In this document: in pieces, positions 25,359-33,551 of the stretch
Numbering within the stretch: the stretch's first letter is position 1
How the letters are laid out: each line of letters opens with the position of its first letter
NCBI GenBank assembly: GCA_033813635.1
Contig: JAPXRI010000007.1
Coordinates: 38,107 to 102,106 of the forward strand
Direction of reading: 5' to 3'
From: JAPXRI01 sp033813635
GTDB lineage: Bacteria > Bacillota > Clostridia > Oscillospirales > QAMX01
DNA length: 64,000 nucleotides
Translations under genes and position numbers: made by a program
Notes under the pieces: model-generated
The model's input: the letters and a program-made list of their open reading frames with translations, nothing else
Told to the model about the DNA's origin: nothing
Databases searched by the model: none

Positions 25359-26304
25359 TCCCCAGATGAAGGCGTTTTCCGAGGCGCTGCTGGAAAACGA
25401 CCGTTTCGGCATTCTAACGCATAAAAGGCCGGACGGCGACACGATCGGTTCGGCCGCCGCGCTCTGCCTTGCGCTGAGGAAAGCCGGAAAGACAGCATAC
25501 CTGATGGATAATTCGGAGGTTCCGGACAGGCTGTCAAAGTTTTTCAGGCCGTATGTCGCGCCGGAAGGCTTTGCGCCGGACAATATCGTGACCACCGATA
25601 TTCCGTCATACTCGCAGATGGACGCTCTGACGCGCGATTACAGGGACAGGCTCGATTTTGTGATAGACCACCACTCCTCAAACGCGATGGCCGCGGGAAA
25701 GGCCAAGCTTGTTGAGACATCGGCCGCGGCGACGGGCGAAATAATATTCTATCTGATCAAAGCGCTGGGCGTCCAGCTTGACGGCGATATCGGCACGCTG
25801 ATATATATCGCCATATCGACGGACACCGGGTGCTTTAAATACTCAAATACAACGTCGGATACGCACAGGATCGCGGCGGAGTGCATAGACGCCGGGATCA
25901 ATCTCGAGTCGCTCAATATGGAGTTTTTCGAGAAGAAAAGACTGGTGCGCTTCGAGATGGAGAGGCTTGTGTACTCCGGGCTGCAGTTTTACTGCGACGG
26001 CAAAATCGCGTCGATTTACATAAGCCAGAAGATGCGCGACGAGACCGGCGCAAGCGAGGACGATATCGACGATTTTTCATCTATCCCGAGGCAGATTGAG
26101 GGTGTTGTGGCGGGCATATCCGTCTATCAGCAAAAGGACGGGAGCATGAAGATTTCCCTCCGCACAACCTCCGAGGTGGACGCCGCCGAGGTGTGCAGAA
26201 AATTCGGCGGCGGCGGGCACCCGAGAGCCGCCGGCTGCAACATCAACGCGGATCACGATACGGCGGTCAAAATGATGATTGACGAGCTTAAGAAAATGAT
26301 TTAG
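25339..26304 (+). CDS. nrnA: DHH-family oligoribonuclease/pAp phosphatase NrnA
   Basis: The 321-residue product contains the DHH phosphoesterase motifs: THKRPDGDTIGSAAAL (motif I, D32 and D34), TTDIPSYSQ (motif II), IDHHSSN (DHH at 110-112), and a C-terminal DHHA1 domain ending FGGGGHPRAAGC. Members degrade short RNA oligomers and in some species dephosphorylate 3'-phosphoadenosine 5'-phosphate. Its place between rbfA and truB is standard for Firmicutes. GAGGAAC precedes the ATG; it starts 20 bp inside rbfA. Confidence 0.93.
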   Translation: MAMTNLSPQMKAFSEALLENDRFGILTHKRPDGDTIGSAAALCLALRKAGKTAYLMDNSEVPDRLSKFFRPYVAPEGFAPDNIVTTDIPSYSQMDALTRDYRDRLDFVIDHHSSNAMAAGKAKLVETSAAATGEIIFYLIKALGVQLDGDIGTLIYIAISTDTGCFKYSNTTSDTHRIAAECIDAGINLESLNMEFFEKKRLVRFEMERLVYSGLQFYCDGKIASIYISQKMRDETGASEDDIDDFSSIPRQIEGVVAGISVYQQKDGSMKISLRTTSEVDAAEVCRKFGGGGHPRAAGCNINADHDTAVKMMIDELKKMI

Positions 26305-26308
26305 GCGT

Positions 26309-27223
26309 ATGGAAATAGCAAACAAGCCCAGGAGCGGGATCGTACTGCTGGACAAGCCCGAGGGAATAACCTCGCAGACGGCGGTGGTAAAGGTCAGGAA
26401 CATCCTGCGCGCGAAGTACGCCGGGCATACCGGCACCCTCGACCCGATAGCCACCGGGCTGATGGTCATCTGCTACGGCAGGGCGACGCGGGCGGTCGAA
26501 TACCTGACGGGCTGCGACAAAGCCTACGAGGCCGTTCTAAAAACGGGAATCGCCACGGACACATGCGATATTACGGGTAAAACGATATTTTCCTCTGAAA
26601 TCAAGCCCTCCGCCGCTCAGATCAGAGCGATATTGCCGAAATTTCTGGGCAGACAGCGGCAGAGACCGCCGATATTCTCGGCGATACGGGTGAACGGGCG
26701 GCATTTATACGACCTTGCGCGTAGCGGGAAAGACTTTGTGCCGGAGAAGCGTGAGGTTTTTATCGAATCGATTGAGCTTTTGTCGGCGGACGAGGGAAAA
26801 GGCCTGTTCCGGCTCGCGGTGAGCTGTTCAAAGGGTACGTATATCAGAGCGCTCTGCAGGGATATCGGCGAGGCCGCCGGCTGCGGCGGGACGATGGCGG
26901 CCCTGCGCAGGACGAAAGTCGGACGCTATAAAATTGACGACGCGCTGACCCTTGAGGCGATGGCGGAACGTACGGCCGCGGGCGACTACGGCTTCGTGAT
27001 GGGAACCGATTCGGTTTTCGACGGGCTTTCGAAGATAAAAATCGACGGCGAAGCGGTGCGAATGATAAAAAACGGCGCCGCCGTACCGGAAAGCCATATT
27101 ATCTGCGGCGGAGCCGTCGAGGGAGAACGCCTAAGGGTCTACTCGCCCGAGGGGGATTTCGTCGCCGTCTGTGTCTACGCGGGCGGGGCGCTGTCCTGCG
27201 AAAAGAGCTTTTTTGAAGTATAA
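26309..27223 (+). CDS. truB: tRNA pseudouridine(55) synthase TruB
   Basis: The 304-residue product has GIVLLDKPEGITSQTAV and HTGTLDPIATG with the catalytic Asp45, then YEAVLKTGIATDTCDITGK and CSKGTYIRALCRDIGEAAG, all TruB motifs. It converts U55 of the tRNA T-loop to pseudouridine. The C-terminal 60 residues form a PUA-like domain. The gene begins five bases after the nrnA stop. Confidence 0.96.
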   Translation: MEIANKPRSGIVLLDKPEGITSQTAVVKVRNILRAKYAGHTGTLDPIATGLMVICYGRATRAVEYLTGCDKAYEAVLKTGIATDTCDITGKTIFSSEIKPSAAQIRAILPKFLGRQRQRPPIFSAIRVNGRHLYDLARSGKDFVPEKREVFIESIELLSADEGKGLFRLAVSCSKGTYIRALCRDIGEAAGCGGTMAALRRTKVGRYKIDDALTLEAMAERTAAGDYGFVMGTDSVFDGLSKIKIDGEAVRMIKNGAAVPESHIICGGAVEGERLRVYSPEGDFVAVCVYAGGALSCEKSFFEV

Positions 27224-27262
27224 AAAGCAAATGGATAAACCTCGTTGGGAGGTATTGAGGCT

Positions 27263-28141
27263 GTGAAACGGGTCTGCGCGCTCGGTTTTTTTGACGGAGT
27301 GCATCTCGGACACGCCGAGATCATCAGAAAGGCAATTGGAATCGCGAAGGAACGGGGCATATCGCCCGCGGTCGTGACTTTTGACAATAAGCCGAAAAAC
27401 ATGGCGGGAGCGACGCGGCTTCTAAACGACGCCGAAACGAAAAAAGACATGATCCGTACGCTTTTCGGCGACATAGAGATTATCGAGCTTAAATTTACGG
27501 ACAAGCTGAAAAACACATCCGCCGCGGACTTTACGGCGCGCTGCCTGATTGAAAAGCTCGGCGCGGTCTGCGCCGTGGTCGGTGAGAATTTCCGGTTCGG
27601 AAAGGGCGCGGAGGGGACGCCAGAGACCCTTGAAAAAGCGCTTGACACCGCGGTGGTCAAAACGGTCGCCGTAGCGGGGGAGACAGTAAGCTCGACGGCA
27701 ATCCGGGCGCTGATATCCGAGGGGAACATCGAAAAGGCGAACTTATTCCTCGGACATCCCCACGTCGTCTCGGGAAGGGTCTCCCACGGGGACGCGCGCG
27801 GGCGAAAGCTTGGCATCGCGACGCTGAATCTCCGGATGCCTGAGGGGATTGTCAGGCCAAAAGCGGGCGTTTACGTTACGAGAACGCAGATTGAGGGCGT
27901 CCGCTACGGCTCGATTACTAATTTCGGCGCGAGGCCGACGTTTTACCAAGACGGGCAGTACCTTTCGGAGACACATGTTTTCAACTGCCGGGAGGACCTC
28001 TACGGAAAAGAGGTCAAGCTCCTTCTTTACGCGTTTTTAAGACCGGAAAAGAGATTCGCGTCGCCGGACGAGCTCCGCGAGGCGGTCTGCTCGGACATCG
28101 AAACAGCGAAAAGCTATCTCGAAAAAATTAAAGAACGTTAA
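27263..28141 (+). CDS. ribF: bifunctional riboflavin kinase/FAD synthetase
   Basis: I choose the GTG at 27263, about ten bases after GGGAGG; the TTG at 27245 is an alternative. The 292-residue product has the nucleotidyltransferase motif GFFDGVHLGH at its N-terminus (HLGH at 14-17), VVGENFRFGKGAEG, and SSTAIRALISEG. The C-terminal flavokinase domain begins near GHPHVVSGRVSHGDARGRKL. It converts riboflavin to FMN and then FAD. The cluster truB-ribF after nrnA is the common Firmicutes order. Confidence 0.94.
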   Translation: MKRVCALGFFDGVHLGHAEIIRKAIGIAKERGISPAVVTFDNKPKNMAGATRLLNDAETKKDMIRTLFGDIEIIELKFTDKLKNTSAADFTARCLIEKLGAVCAVVGENFRFGKGAEGTPETLEKALDTAVVKTVAVAGETVSSTAIRALISEGNIEKANLFLGHPHVVSGRVSHGDARGRKLGIATLNLRMPEGIVRPKAGVYVTRTQIEGVRYGSITNFGARPTFYQDGQYLSETHVFNCREDLYGKEVKLLLYAFLRPEKRFASPDELREAVCSDIETAKSYLEKIKER

Positions 28142-28211
28142 AGACGCCGCCGGAAGGCGGCATTTGCGATACAAAAACTATGCCGGCGCTTGCCGGAAGG
28201 ACATGATATGC

Positions 28212-29552
28212 ATGAGGAAAACAGCCGCGATCGTAATATGCAAGCTTGCGAACGCCGCGGGCAGGCTGATTGGCAGAGGAAGCTCCAAGCCGGGCCAGCT
28301 CGCGCTGAGAATCTGTCCGGACATCATTAGACGGCTGAAGATGCCGGACGCGGTCGTCGCGGTCACAGGCTCCAACGGCAAAACCTCGACCGTGGAGATG
28401 ATCGTACGCATTCTTGAAAAGAACGGAAAAAAGGTCTGCTGGAACAAGGAAGGCTCAAACCAGATCGAGGGCATCGCGACGATGCTTATTGCGAACGCGA
28501 CGCTCTCGGGACGCGTTAAGAGCGATGTGGTCGTGATGGAGTCGGACGAGCAGTACGCGCGGCTGACGTTTAAATACATATGCCCGACGCATTTTGTGAT
28601 TCTGAACCTGCTGCGCGACCAGCTTACGCGCAACGGGCACCCGGAATATATCTACTCAAAAATCGCCGAGGCCGTCTACCCCGGACAAAAGCTTATTTTA
28701 AACGCGGACGACCCGATCGTTTCGCAGTTTGCCGAGTACCAGTACAAAACGGTGATGTTCGGCGTGTCCGAGAAGGCGGCGAAGGATCTGTGCGAAATCG
28801 GCGTGTACGACGACGGTGCTTACTGTCCGGTCTGCGGCGGAAAAATGACCTACGCTTACCGCTGCTACGGAAGCCTTGGCAGATACAGCTGTGAAAAATG
28901 CGGCTACGCGCGCAGGGCCTGCGCCTATGAGCTTACGGAGTTCGACCTCGCGACCGGCGAAATGGTCGTCAACGGCGGCGTCTCGATGAAAACCGGGATA
29001 AGGACCGCGTACCACGCCTACAATATGCTGGCGGCTTTCGCGGTGGCCTCAGAACTCGGTGTCCCGGAGGAAATTTCCGCCGGCGCCGTCTCGGATTATT
29101 TTCTGAAAAACGGCAGGGTAAGGTGCTGGCAGGTGTCCGGGAGGAAGGCCGTGCTGCTCACGTCCAAGCACGAGAACTCCACTTCGTACAACCAGTCGCT
29201 CTCATACGCCGCACGCGAGGGCGGGGATGTGCTGATCATCGTCGACGCGGTCAGCCGCAAGTATTTCACCGGCGAAACCTCCTGGCTCTGGGATATCGAT
29301 TTCGGAGTGCTGAAAGACGACAGCGTAAAAAAGGTCTATGTCGCCGGGAAATATGTTTATGATATCGCGGAAAGGCTCGATTTCACGGATATAGACAAGG
29401 AAAAAATCGAGATATTGAAGGAGCTTGACGAGATCAGAACACTGTTTACAAGGGACAGCCGCAATCTATACGTGATCACCTGCTTTTCCGACAGAGATAA
29501 ATTTATCAGCCGGCTGCCGGACAGCGCGGAAGAGAGGAGCGAGGCCCTGTGA
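28212..29552 (+). CDS. murT: MurT-type Mur ligase (lipid II amidation, ATP-using subunit)
   Basis: The ATG at 28212 is about ten bases after GGAAGGA. The 446-residue product has the Mur-ligase P-loop GSNGKTST at 53-60, MESDEQYARLTFKYICPTH, and the Cys4 zinc ribbon that marks MurT (C205, C208, C227, C230). A C-terminal DUF1727-like domain reads ETSWLWDIDFG. With GatD, MurT amidates the D-Glu of lipid II using glutamine-derived ammonia. Segments I remember as conserved (the N-P-x-G-x-N and N-D-x-A-D-G-x-D regions) are changed here (HENSTSYNQS; VDAVSRKYFTGE). It overlaps gatD by four bases. Confidence 0.85.
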   Translation: MRKTAAIVICKLANAAGRLIGRGSSKPGQLALRICPDIIRRLKMPDAVVAVTGSNGKTSTVEMIVRILEKNGKKVCWNKEGSNQIEGIATMLIANATLSGRVKSDVVVMESDEQYARLTFKYICPTHFVILNLLRDQLTRNGHPEYIYSKIAEAVYPGQKLILNADDPIVSQFAEYQYKTVMFGVSEKAAKDLCEIGVYDDGAYCPVCGGKMTYAYRCYGSLGRYSCEKCGYARRACAYELTEFDLATGEMVVNGGVSMKTGIRTAYHAYNMLAAFAVASELGVPEEISAGAVSDYFLKNGRVRCWQVSGRKAVLLTSKHENSTSYNQSLSYAAREGGDVLIIVDAVSRKYFTGETSWLWDIDFGVLKDDSVKKVYVAGKYVYDIAERLDFTDIDKEKIEILKELDEIRTLFTRDSRNLYVITCFSDRDKFISRLPDSAEERSEAL

Positions 29553-30322
29553 GCAACGAGCGTAAAATCAAGCTTTTGCATATCTGCCCGGATCTTCTGA
29601 ACCTTTACGGGGACTATGCGAACCTGTTGGTTTTGTCCCGCGCGCTCTCCGATATGGGCGCGGAGGCAGAGATAGTCAAGGTGGCGTACGGCGAAAAGCC
29701 GGAGCTCTCCGGCGCCGCGCTGTTATATATCGGGCCGGGCACTGAAAAAAGGCTTGGCTGGGCGGGAGAGTGGCTTGCCGGCTACAGGGAAGAGTTTAAA
29801 GCCGCCGCGGAGGACGGTCTGCCGATGATGTTCTGGGGCAGCGCCGCGGAGCTTGCCTGCGCGGAGCTCAGGGAAGAGGATAAAGCATTGCCGGGTCAGG
29901 AGCGGACCGCGGAAATGCTGGGGATTTTCGACGCCTGCGCGCTTCGCACGAAGACAAGGCAGGTGGGGGATATACTCTATAAGAGCGAGCTCTCCGAGAA
30001 CCTGCTCGCCGGGTACATAAATAAATCCGGTTTTATCCGCTCGGAAGAAAAACCGCTTTTTACGGCCGTATTCGGCCCGGGCGGAATGACAGATGAGCAG
30101 GGGAAAGAGCTCCCGTGCGAAGGGCTGTATAAAAACAACGTGATAGCCAGCTACGCGACGGGTCCGGCCCTCGCCAGAAACCCCTGGCTGAAAAAGCTGA
30201 TCGCCGCCCGCGTTTTTGCCCGGGCGCTTCCGAACGAGACGCCGGGGGAGATAAAAGAGGATTACTCCGATATCGGTTACAAAATCACCGTTACGGAGCT
30301 GAAAAAACGCATGGGAACATGA
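29549..30322 (+). CDS. gatD: GatD-like amidotransferase subunit lacking the catalytic Cys and His
   Basis: The 257-residue product follows the GatD pattern: LLHICPDLLNLYGDYANLLVL at the N-terminus and GPGTEKRLG where GatD has GGGSDREQ. The nucleophile elbow, D-G-x-P-x-x-x-I-C-G-G-Y-Q in Staphylococcus aureus GatD, reads DGLPMMFWGSAAELAC (residues 89-104), so no Cys is at the active position. The His site, G-T-Y-L-H-G-P, reads ASYATGP (200-206), with Thr204 at the His position. A working glutaminase is therefore unlikely. Overlap with murT (ATGA) and intact length argue that the protein is still made and folded. It may be a structural partner while MurT takes free ammonia, or the pair may act on another substrate. 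Confidence 0.8.
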   Translation: MSNERKIKLLHICPDLLNLYGDYANLLVLSRALSDMGAEAEIVKVAYGEKPELSGAALLYIGPGTEKRLGWAGEWLAGYREEFKAAAEDGLPMMFWGSAAELACAELREEDKALPGQERTAEMLGIFDACALRTKTRQVGDILYKSELSENLLAGYINKSGFIRSEEKPLFTAVFGPGGMTDEQGKELPCEGLYKNNVIASYATGPALARNPWLKKLIAARVFARALPNETPGEIKEDYSDIGYKITVTELKKRMGT

Positions 30323-30617
30323 CAAAAAAACATTTGCGGCTTTTAAGCACAGCGGCGAGGAGGGTATTATTAAGGTCGCTCAGCAGCGACGCCCTAAGGC
30401 GCGCAACAGACGAGTTAAACTCGCCGTCGGCGCGGAAAACCGTCACGCTGCCGCCCTTAACGGAATACCACATGCAGAAGCATTTTTCGTAGACATTGGA
30501 AATATTCCCGACGGTACGGAACGCGGTTCCGAACTGGTCGCTATAGCAGGAATCGTACCAGTTATTGCCGCCGCGGTCGAGAAATCCGCGGCTGCCGGCG
30601 CATTCCGCGTAATCCGA
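30291..30617 (-). other. open minus-strand fragment, possible gene remnant
   Basis: The 454-bp gap between gatD and the isomerase gene (30323-30776) holds an open minus-strand frame of about 108 codons bounded by a TAA at 30618-30620, with no start codon before an internal ATG at 30473. It reads GSRGFLDRGGNNWYDSCYSD and FGTAFRTVGNISNVYEKCFC, aromatic- and Gly-rich text that looks like coding sequence rather than random, but I cannot name a family. The end overlaps gatD by 32 bp, which is probably chance. It may be the tail of a lost gene. Confidence 0.3.
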
Positions 30618-30628
30618 TTAGTAAAGCG

Positions 30629-30661
30629 GAGACCCGGTTCGGAGTAATCGAACCGGGTCTC
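30629..30661 (+). terminator. strong hairpin downstream of murT-gatD
   Basis: A perfect 13-bp stem (30629-30641 with 30649-30661) with a 7-base loop, followed by GGTGTTTT on the plus strand. It is the first good terminator after gatD. Confidence 0.65.
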
Positions 30662-30776
30662 GGTGTTTTGAAAAGCCTGCTTAAGGGAACCTCCGGATTT
30701 TAACTGCTTCCTTATGCTTTTTTAAGCGTCAAAACGCAAATCAACGATTTTACCCTTATTATGCTCTGTATCGGAA

Positions 30777-31574
30777 TTACCACCTGATCAGGTCGAGCAT
30801 GTTTTTGCAGACGGTAACGGTGTCGGTGCTTCTGCCGCACTCGAACGCGGCGTAGTCCGAATAGCCGGTCTCAGCGATCGCCTTGAAAATATTGCGGTAG
30901 TTGAGCTCGCCGGTGCCCGGTTCCCTTCTGCCGGGGACGTCGCCGATATGGAAATGGCCGATTTTGCTAATGTTCGCCCTGATTGTGCTGATGATGTTGC
31001 CCTCGGTAATCTGCTGATGGTAGATGTCGTAGAGCACCATGACGTCGGGGGAGCCGACCTCGTCGATGATCTCAACCGCCTCGGCGGTGGACGGCATGTA
31101 GTACCCTTTATGGTCGACGAGAATGTTCAGCGGCTCCAAAACGATTTTTACGCCGCTGCCGCCGACGATTTCAGCGGCTTTTCTCAGCGCGGTGACGACG
31201 TTTGTATGCTGGACGTAGCGCGAAACGTCGTCACTCTCGTTGCCGGTGGTCACGACGATACGCTTGCAGTTGAGCATGAGCGCGGCGGCGAGGGTCTCCT
31301 CAAGGGATTTAAGGAACACGGTGTGCGTTTTTTCGCAGACGATGCCGCGCCTGAAATTGTGCAGCTCGGCGTACTCCTTGTTGCGGGTCTGGACGTTTAT
31401 GCAGGTCAGCGCGACACCTGACTCGTCGATCGCAGCGCGCGCCCTGTCAAGGTCGTAATTGACCCAGCCGAGCTCCTCCATCGCGGAAAAACCGTTTTTC
31501 TTCGCTTCGTAATATTTCTGGTAATAATCGCAGTCAAACCATCCGCCTGCGGCTGAGAGTGTGAACATATGCAT
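30777..31574 (-). CDS. sugar phosphate isomerase/epimerase family protein
   Basis: The 265-residue product is a xylose-isomerase-like TIM barrel with the metal ligands of hydroxypyruvate-isomerase relatives: VLEPLN (Glu), VLYDIYHQQ (Asp/His) and GHFHIGDVPGRREPGTGELNY, the last typical of Hyi-like proteins, and FECG near the end. It should interconvert a ketose or keto-acid sugar; the substrate is unknown. It lies eight bases after the Gfo/Idh oxidoreductase gene on the same strand. Such pairs often form a catabolic route for an inositol-like or modified sugar. Confidence 0.85.
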   Translation of the reverse strand: MHMFTLSAAGGWFDCDYYQKYYEAKKNGFSAMEELGWVNYDLDRARAAIDESGVALTCINVQTRNKEYAELHNFRRGIVCEKTHTVFLKSLEETLAAALMLNCKRIVVTTGNESDDVSRYVQHTNVVTALRKAAEIVGGSGVKIVLEPLNILVDHKGYYMPSTAEAVEIIDEVGSPDVMVLYDIYHQQITEGNIISTIRANISKIGHFHIGDVPGRREPGTGELNYRNIFKAIAETGYSDYAAFECGRSTDTVTVCKNMLDLIRW

Positions 31575-31582
31575 TGTCCTCC

Positions 31583-32557
31583 TTATAGCGTTATCTCGCG
31601 GCCCGTTTTAATCGATTCGTTGCAGGCGAGTGTCAGGGCGAGGGTTTTGCAAGCGTCCGCGTACGGGGAGCGGAGCTTGGACGCGTCGCGCGATTTGACG
31701 GCGTCGATGAAGAAGCGGCTCTCGACCATCGTATTGTCCTCGATCCGGTTGTACCGCAAAATCTCGGTCTTCGTCGCGAAGATCACATGGTCCCGGAGAC
31801 GGTATTCGATCTCGGCGTCAACGCAGTGGATGTTCATGCCGTTTTTAAAGCCGGGGTGGTTGCCGGTGTAGCAGCCGGTGAACAGCGTGACGATGATGCC
31901 GTTTTTCATCGTGATTACCGCCGACGAGTAGTCGTGCAGGTCGTAGTCTTCCCTCTTAACGATGCCTTTTCCGGCGGAGCAGTAGACCCTCTCGGGCTCG
32001 CCGAACAGGTATCTTGTGAGATCGTAAATATGGATGTTCTGTTCTACTATCTGGCCGCCGGAGGTCTCGTATTTCGGCCACCAGTAGACGCCCGGAATGC
32101 CGCCGACCCAGGCGCCGTCCGCCATCGCGACCGTTCTGCTCTTCAGGAAAGACCTTGTCCGCTCGATTATATCGAGATATCTGTCCTGGAAACCGACGTC
32201 GGCGATGATTCCGGCCTCAGCGGCCTTGTCCCTGATCTCGTAGGCGAGATCCATCGACAGCGCCATCGGTTTTTCGACAAACAGGTCAATCTTGCGTTTG
32301 ATTGCCTCGAATTCTATCTCGCCGTGCTGATCGGGCGGAACGCAGATATAGAGAGCGTCGGGTTTTGCGCCGTCAAGCATGTCCGTGAAACTGTCGTAGA
32401 CCCTGCCTTTTCCGGCGAAATTCCGCTTTTCCTCGGCTCTTTCCTTCCTGATGTCAAAAAAGCCGACAGGCTCTACGTCCTCGAAGTGGATCAGATGGCC
32501 CAAATGCGCGCCCATTCTGCCGCCGCAGCCTACGAACGCGATTTTTACCTTTTCCAT
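31583..32557 (-). CDS. Gfo/Idh/MocA-family oxidoreductase
   Basis: The 324-residue product starts with the Rossmann NAD-binding motif KIAFVGCGGRMGAHLGHL (G-x-G-G-x-x-G variant), then the family motif FVEKPMALSMDLAYE (EKP) and a C-terminal beta-sheet domain (GGQIVEQNIHIYDLTRYLFG, with the His that usually sits in the active site). It should oxidise a sugar or cyclitol. It has its own promoter at 32596-32624, an AAAGGAGAT site, and runs into the isomerase gene after 8 bp. Confidence 0.9.
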   Translation of the reverse strand: MEKVKIAFVGCGGRMGAHLGHLIHFEDVEPVGFFDIRKERAEEKRNFAGKGRVYDSFTDMLDGAKPDALYICVPPDQHGEIEFEAIKRKIDLFVEKPMALSMDLAYEIRDKAAEAGIIADVGFQDRYLDIIERTRSFLKSRTVAMADGAWVGGIPGVYWWPKYETSGGQIVEQNIHIYDLTRYLFGEPERVYCSAGKGIVKREDYDLHDYSSAVITMKNGIIVTLFTGCYTGNHPGFKNGMNIHCVDAEIEYRLRDHVIFATKTEILRYNRIEDNTMVESRFFIDAVKSRDASKLRSPYADACKTLALTLACNESIKTGREITL

Positions 32558-32595
32558 ACTACATCTCCTTTATTTACCTCGGGGTTGATAGTTGG

Positions 32596-32624
32596 ATTAT
32601 AGCACAAGCTCCTCCCTTATGCAA
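32596..32624 (-). promoter_or_regulatory. promoter of the oxidoreductase/isomerase operon
   Basis: On the minus strand TTGCAT (32624-32619), a 17-bp spacer and TATAAT (32601-32596). Confidence 0.8.
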
Positions 32625-32626
32625 TA

Positions 32627-32653
32627 TTAAAAAGGCCGCGCGCGCGGCCTTTG
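32627..32653 (-). terminator. terminator of the 229-residue hypothetical gene
   Basis: Arms 32631-32640 and 32643-32652 pair perfectly over 10 bp and end in a run of five Ts on the minus strand. Confidence 0.75.
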
Positions 32654-32672
32654 ACAACGGTGAAATCCGGGG

Positions 32673-33362
32673 TTATTTTTGTCCATTGAAGGCGGCGATG
32701 TCCTTGAGCAGCATAAAGCAGCGCTGATACCCCCGGCTTTCAGCGAGCTCAAGGCGGGCCTGAATCGTTTTATTGTCATCGTAGACGATAAAAAACGATT
32801 TATCCTTATCTCTCAGCGTGAAATAGTTGGCGCTGAGTTCGGGTGAATAGGATGCGCGGGGGGTTCCGGAAGCGATGATTGAGGCGAGCTCGTCTTCGGA
32901 GAGATCGTGTTTGTCCGCGGCGCCGGTGTTGTACATCACAGTGCGGGTCCGCCGGTATTTCAGAAACACCGCGCGGGGCGGTTTTTGATGGGGCAGAACG
33001 TCGCCGTCGGTGATGATCAGGCCCGGCGCGGGGACCTCCCGGGGCGCGTAGGCTTCGAACCCGCGAGCCATCAGCGCGGAAGCTGCTTTCCCGATTATAT
33101 CGGAGAGATCGCCGCTGTCGAAGTCGAAGAACACCGCCTTCGCGCCGACTCTTTTGCACTCGGATGCGAGCGCGTCGGGAAGAGCGGAGCCGTCCCCGGG
33201 AGATTCGGGGAAGTTAACGCAGATAATATCGCAGCGGACGTCAAGCCTCGGGCGATAGAGCCCCTCCGCGCCGGCGGACCAGCCCGTGGACATCACGCTC
33301 GTCCCGTACCTCGCGGCTTTGCTGCACTCCGAAGGGGACGATACCGCGGTTAGTTTGATCAT
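32673..33362 (-). CDS. hypothetical protein
   Basis: The 229-residue product has a GAGGTG site and its own terminator, so it is probably real, but I do not recognise a family. There is no signal peptide or membrane segment. Strand-helix alternation (DIICVNFPE, AKAVFFDFDS, APGLIITDGDVL, RAVFLKYRRT, YFTLRDKDKSFFIVYDD) resembles a barrel-like fold, perhaps related to glycosidase-like spore or envelope proteins, but this is only an impression. It is divergent from yqeG. Confidence 0.6.
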   Translation of the reverse strand: MIKLTAVSSPSECSKAARYGTSVMSTGWSAGAEGLYRPRLDVRCDIICVNFPESPGDGSALPDALASECKRVGAKAVFFDFDSGDLSDIIGKAASALMARGFEAYAPREVPAPGLIITDGDVLPHQKPPRAVFLKYRRTRTVMYNTGAADKHDLSEDELASIIASGTPRASYSPELSANYFTLRDKDKSFFIVYDDNKTIQARLELAESRGYQRCFMLLKDIAAFNGQK

Positions 33363-33423
33363 CTTTCATCACACCTCAGCACTGTTTTCGGTACGGGGGC
33401 AAATTTTTCAACGTTAAAAAAAC

Positions 33424-33453
33424 TTGGCTTTGTTCATAAATTTGTGATATAAT
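33424..33453 (+). promoter_or_regulatory. likely promoter of yqeG
   Basis: TTGGCT at 33424-33429, an 18-bp spacer and TATAAT at 33448-33453. A second TATAAT-like box at 33470-33475 follows; the leader to the start at 33552 is about 90 bases. Confidence 0.55.
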
Positions 33454-33551
33454 GGCGGCGTACTAAAGTATAATAGTATTTACAGACGTATACGCGCCTC
33501 TCGTATTATATTCATATTTTACAATCTTTGTTTTATGACGGGTGAAATCCG

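Noticed and set aside
28146..28161. Small hairpin GCCGCC-GGAA-GGCGGC between ribF and murT
   Set aside because: Only six base pairs with no T-run; too weak to call a terminator or to separate operons.
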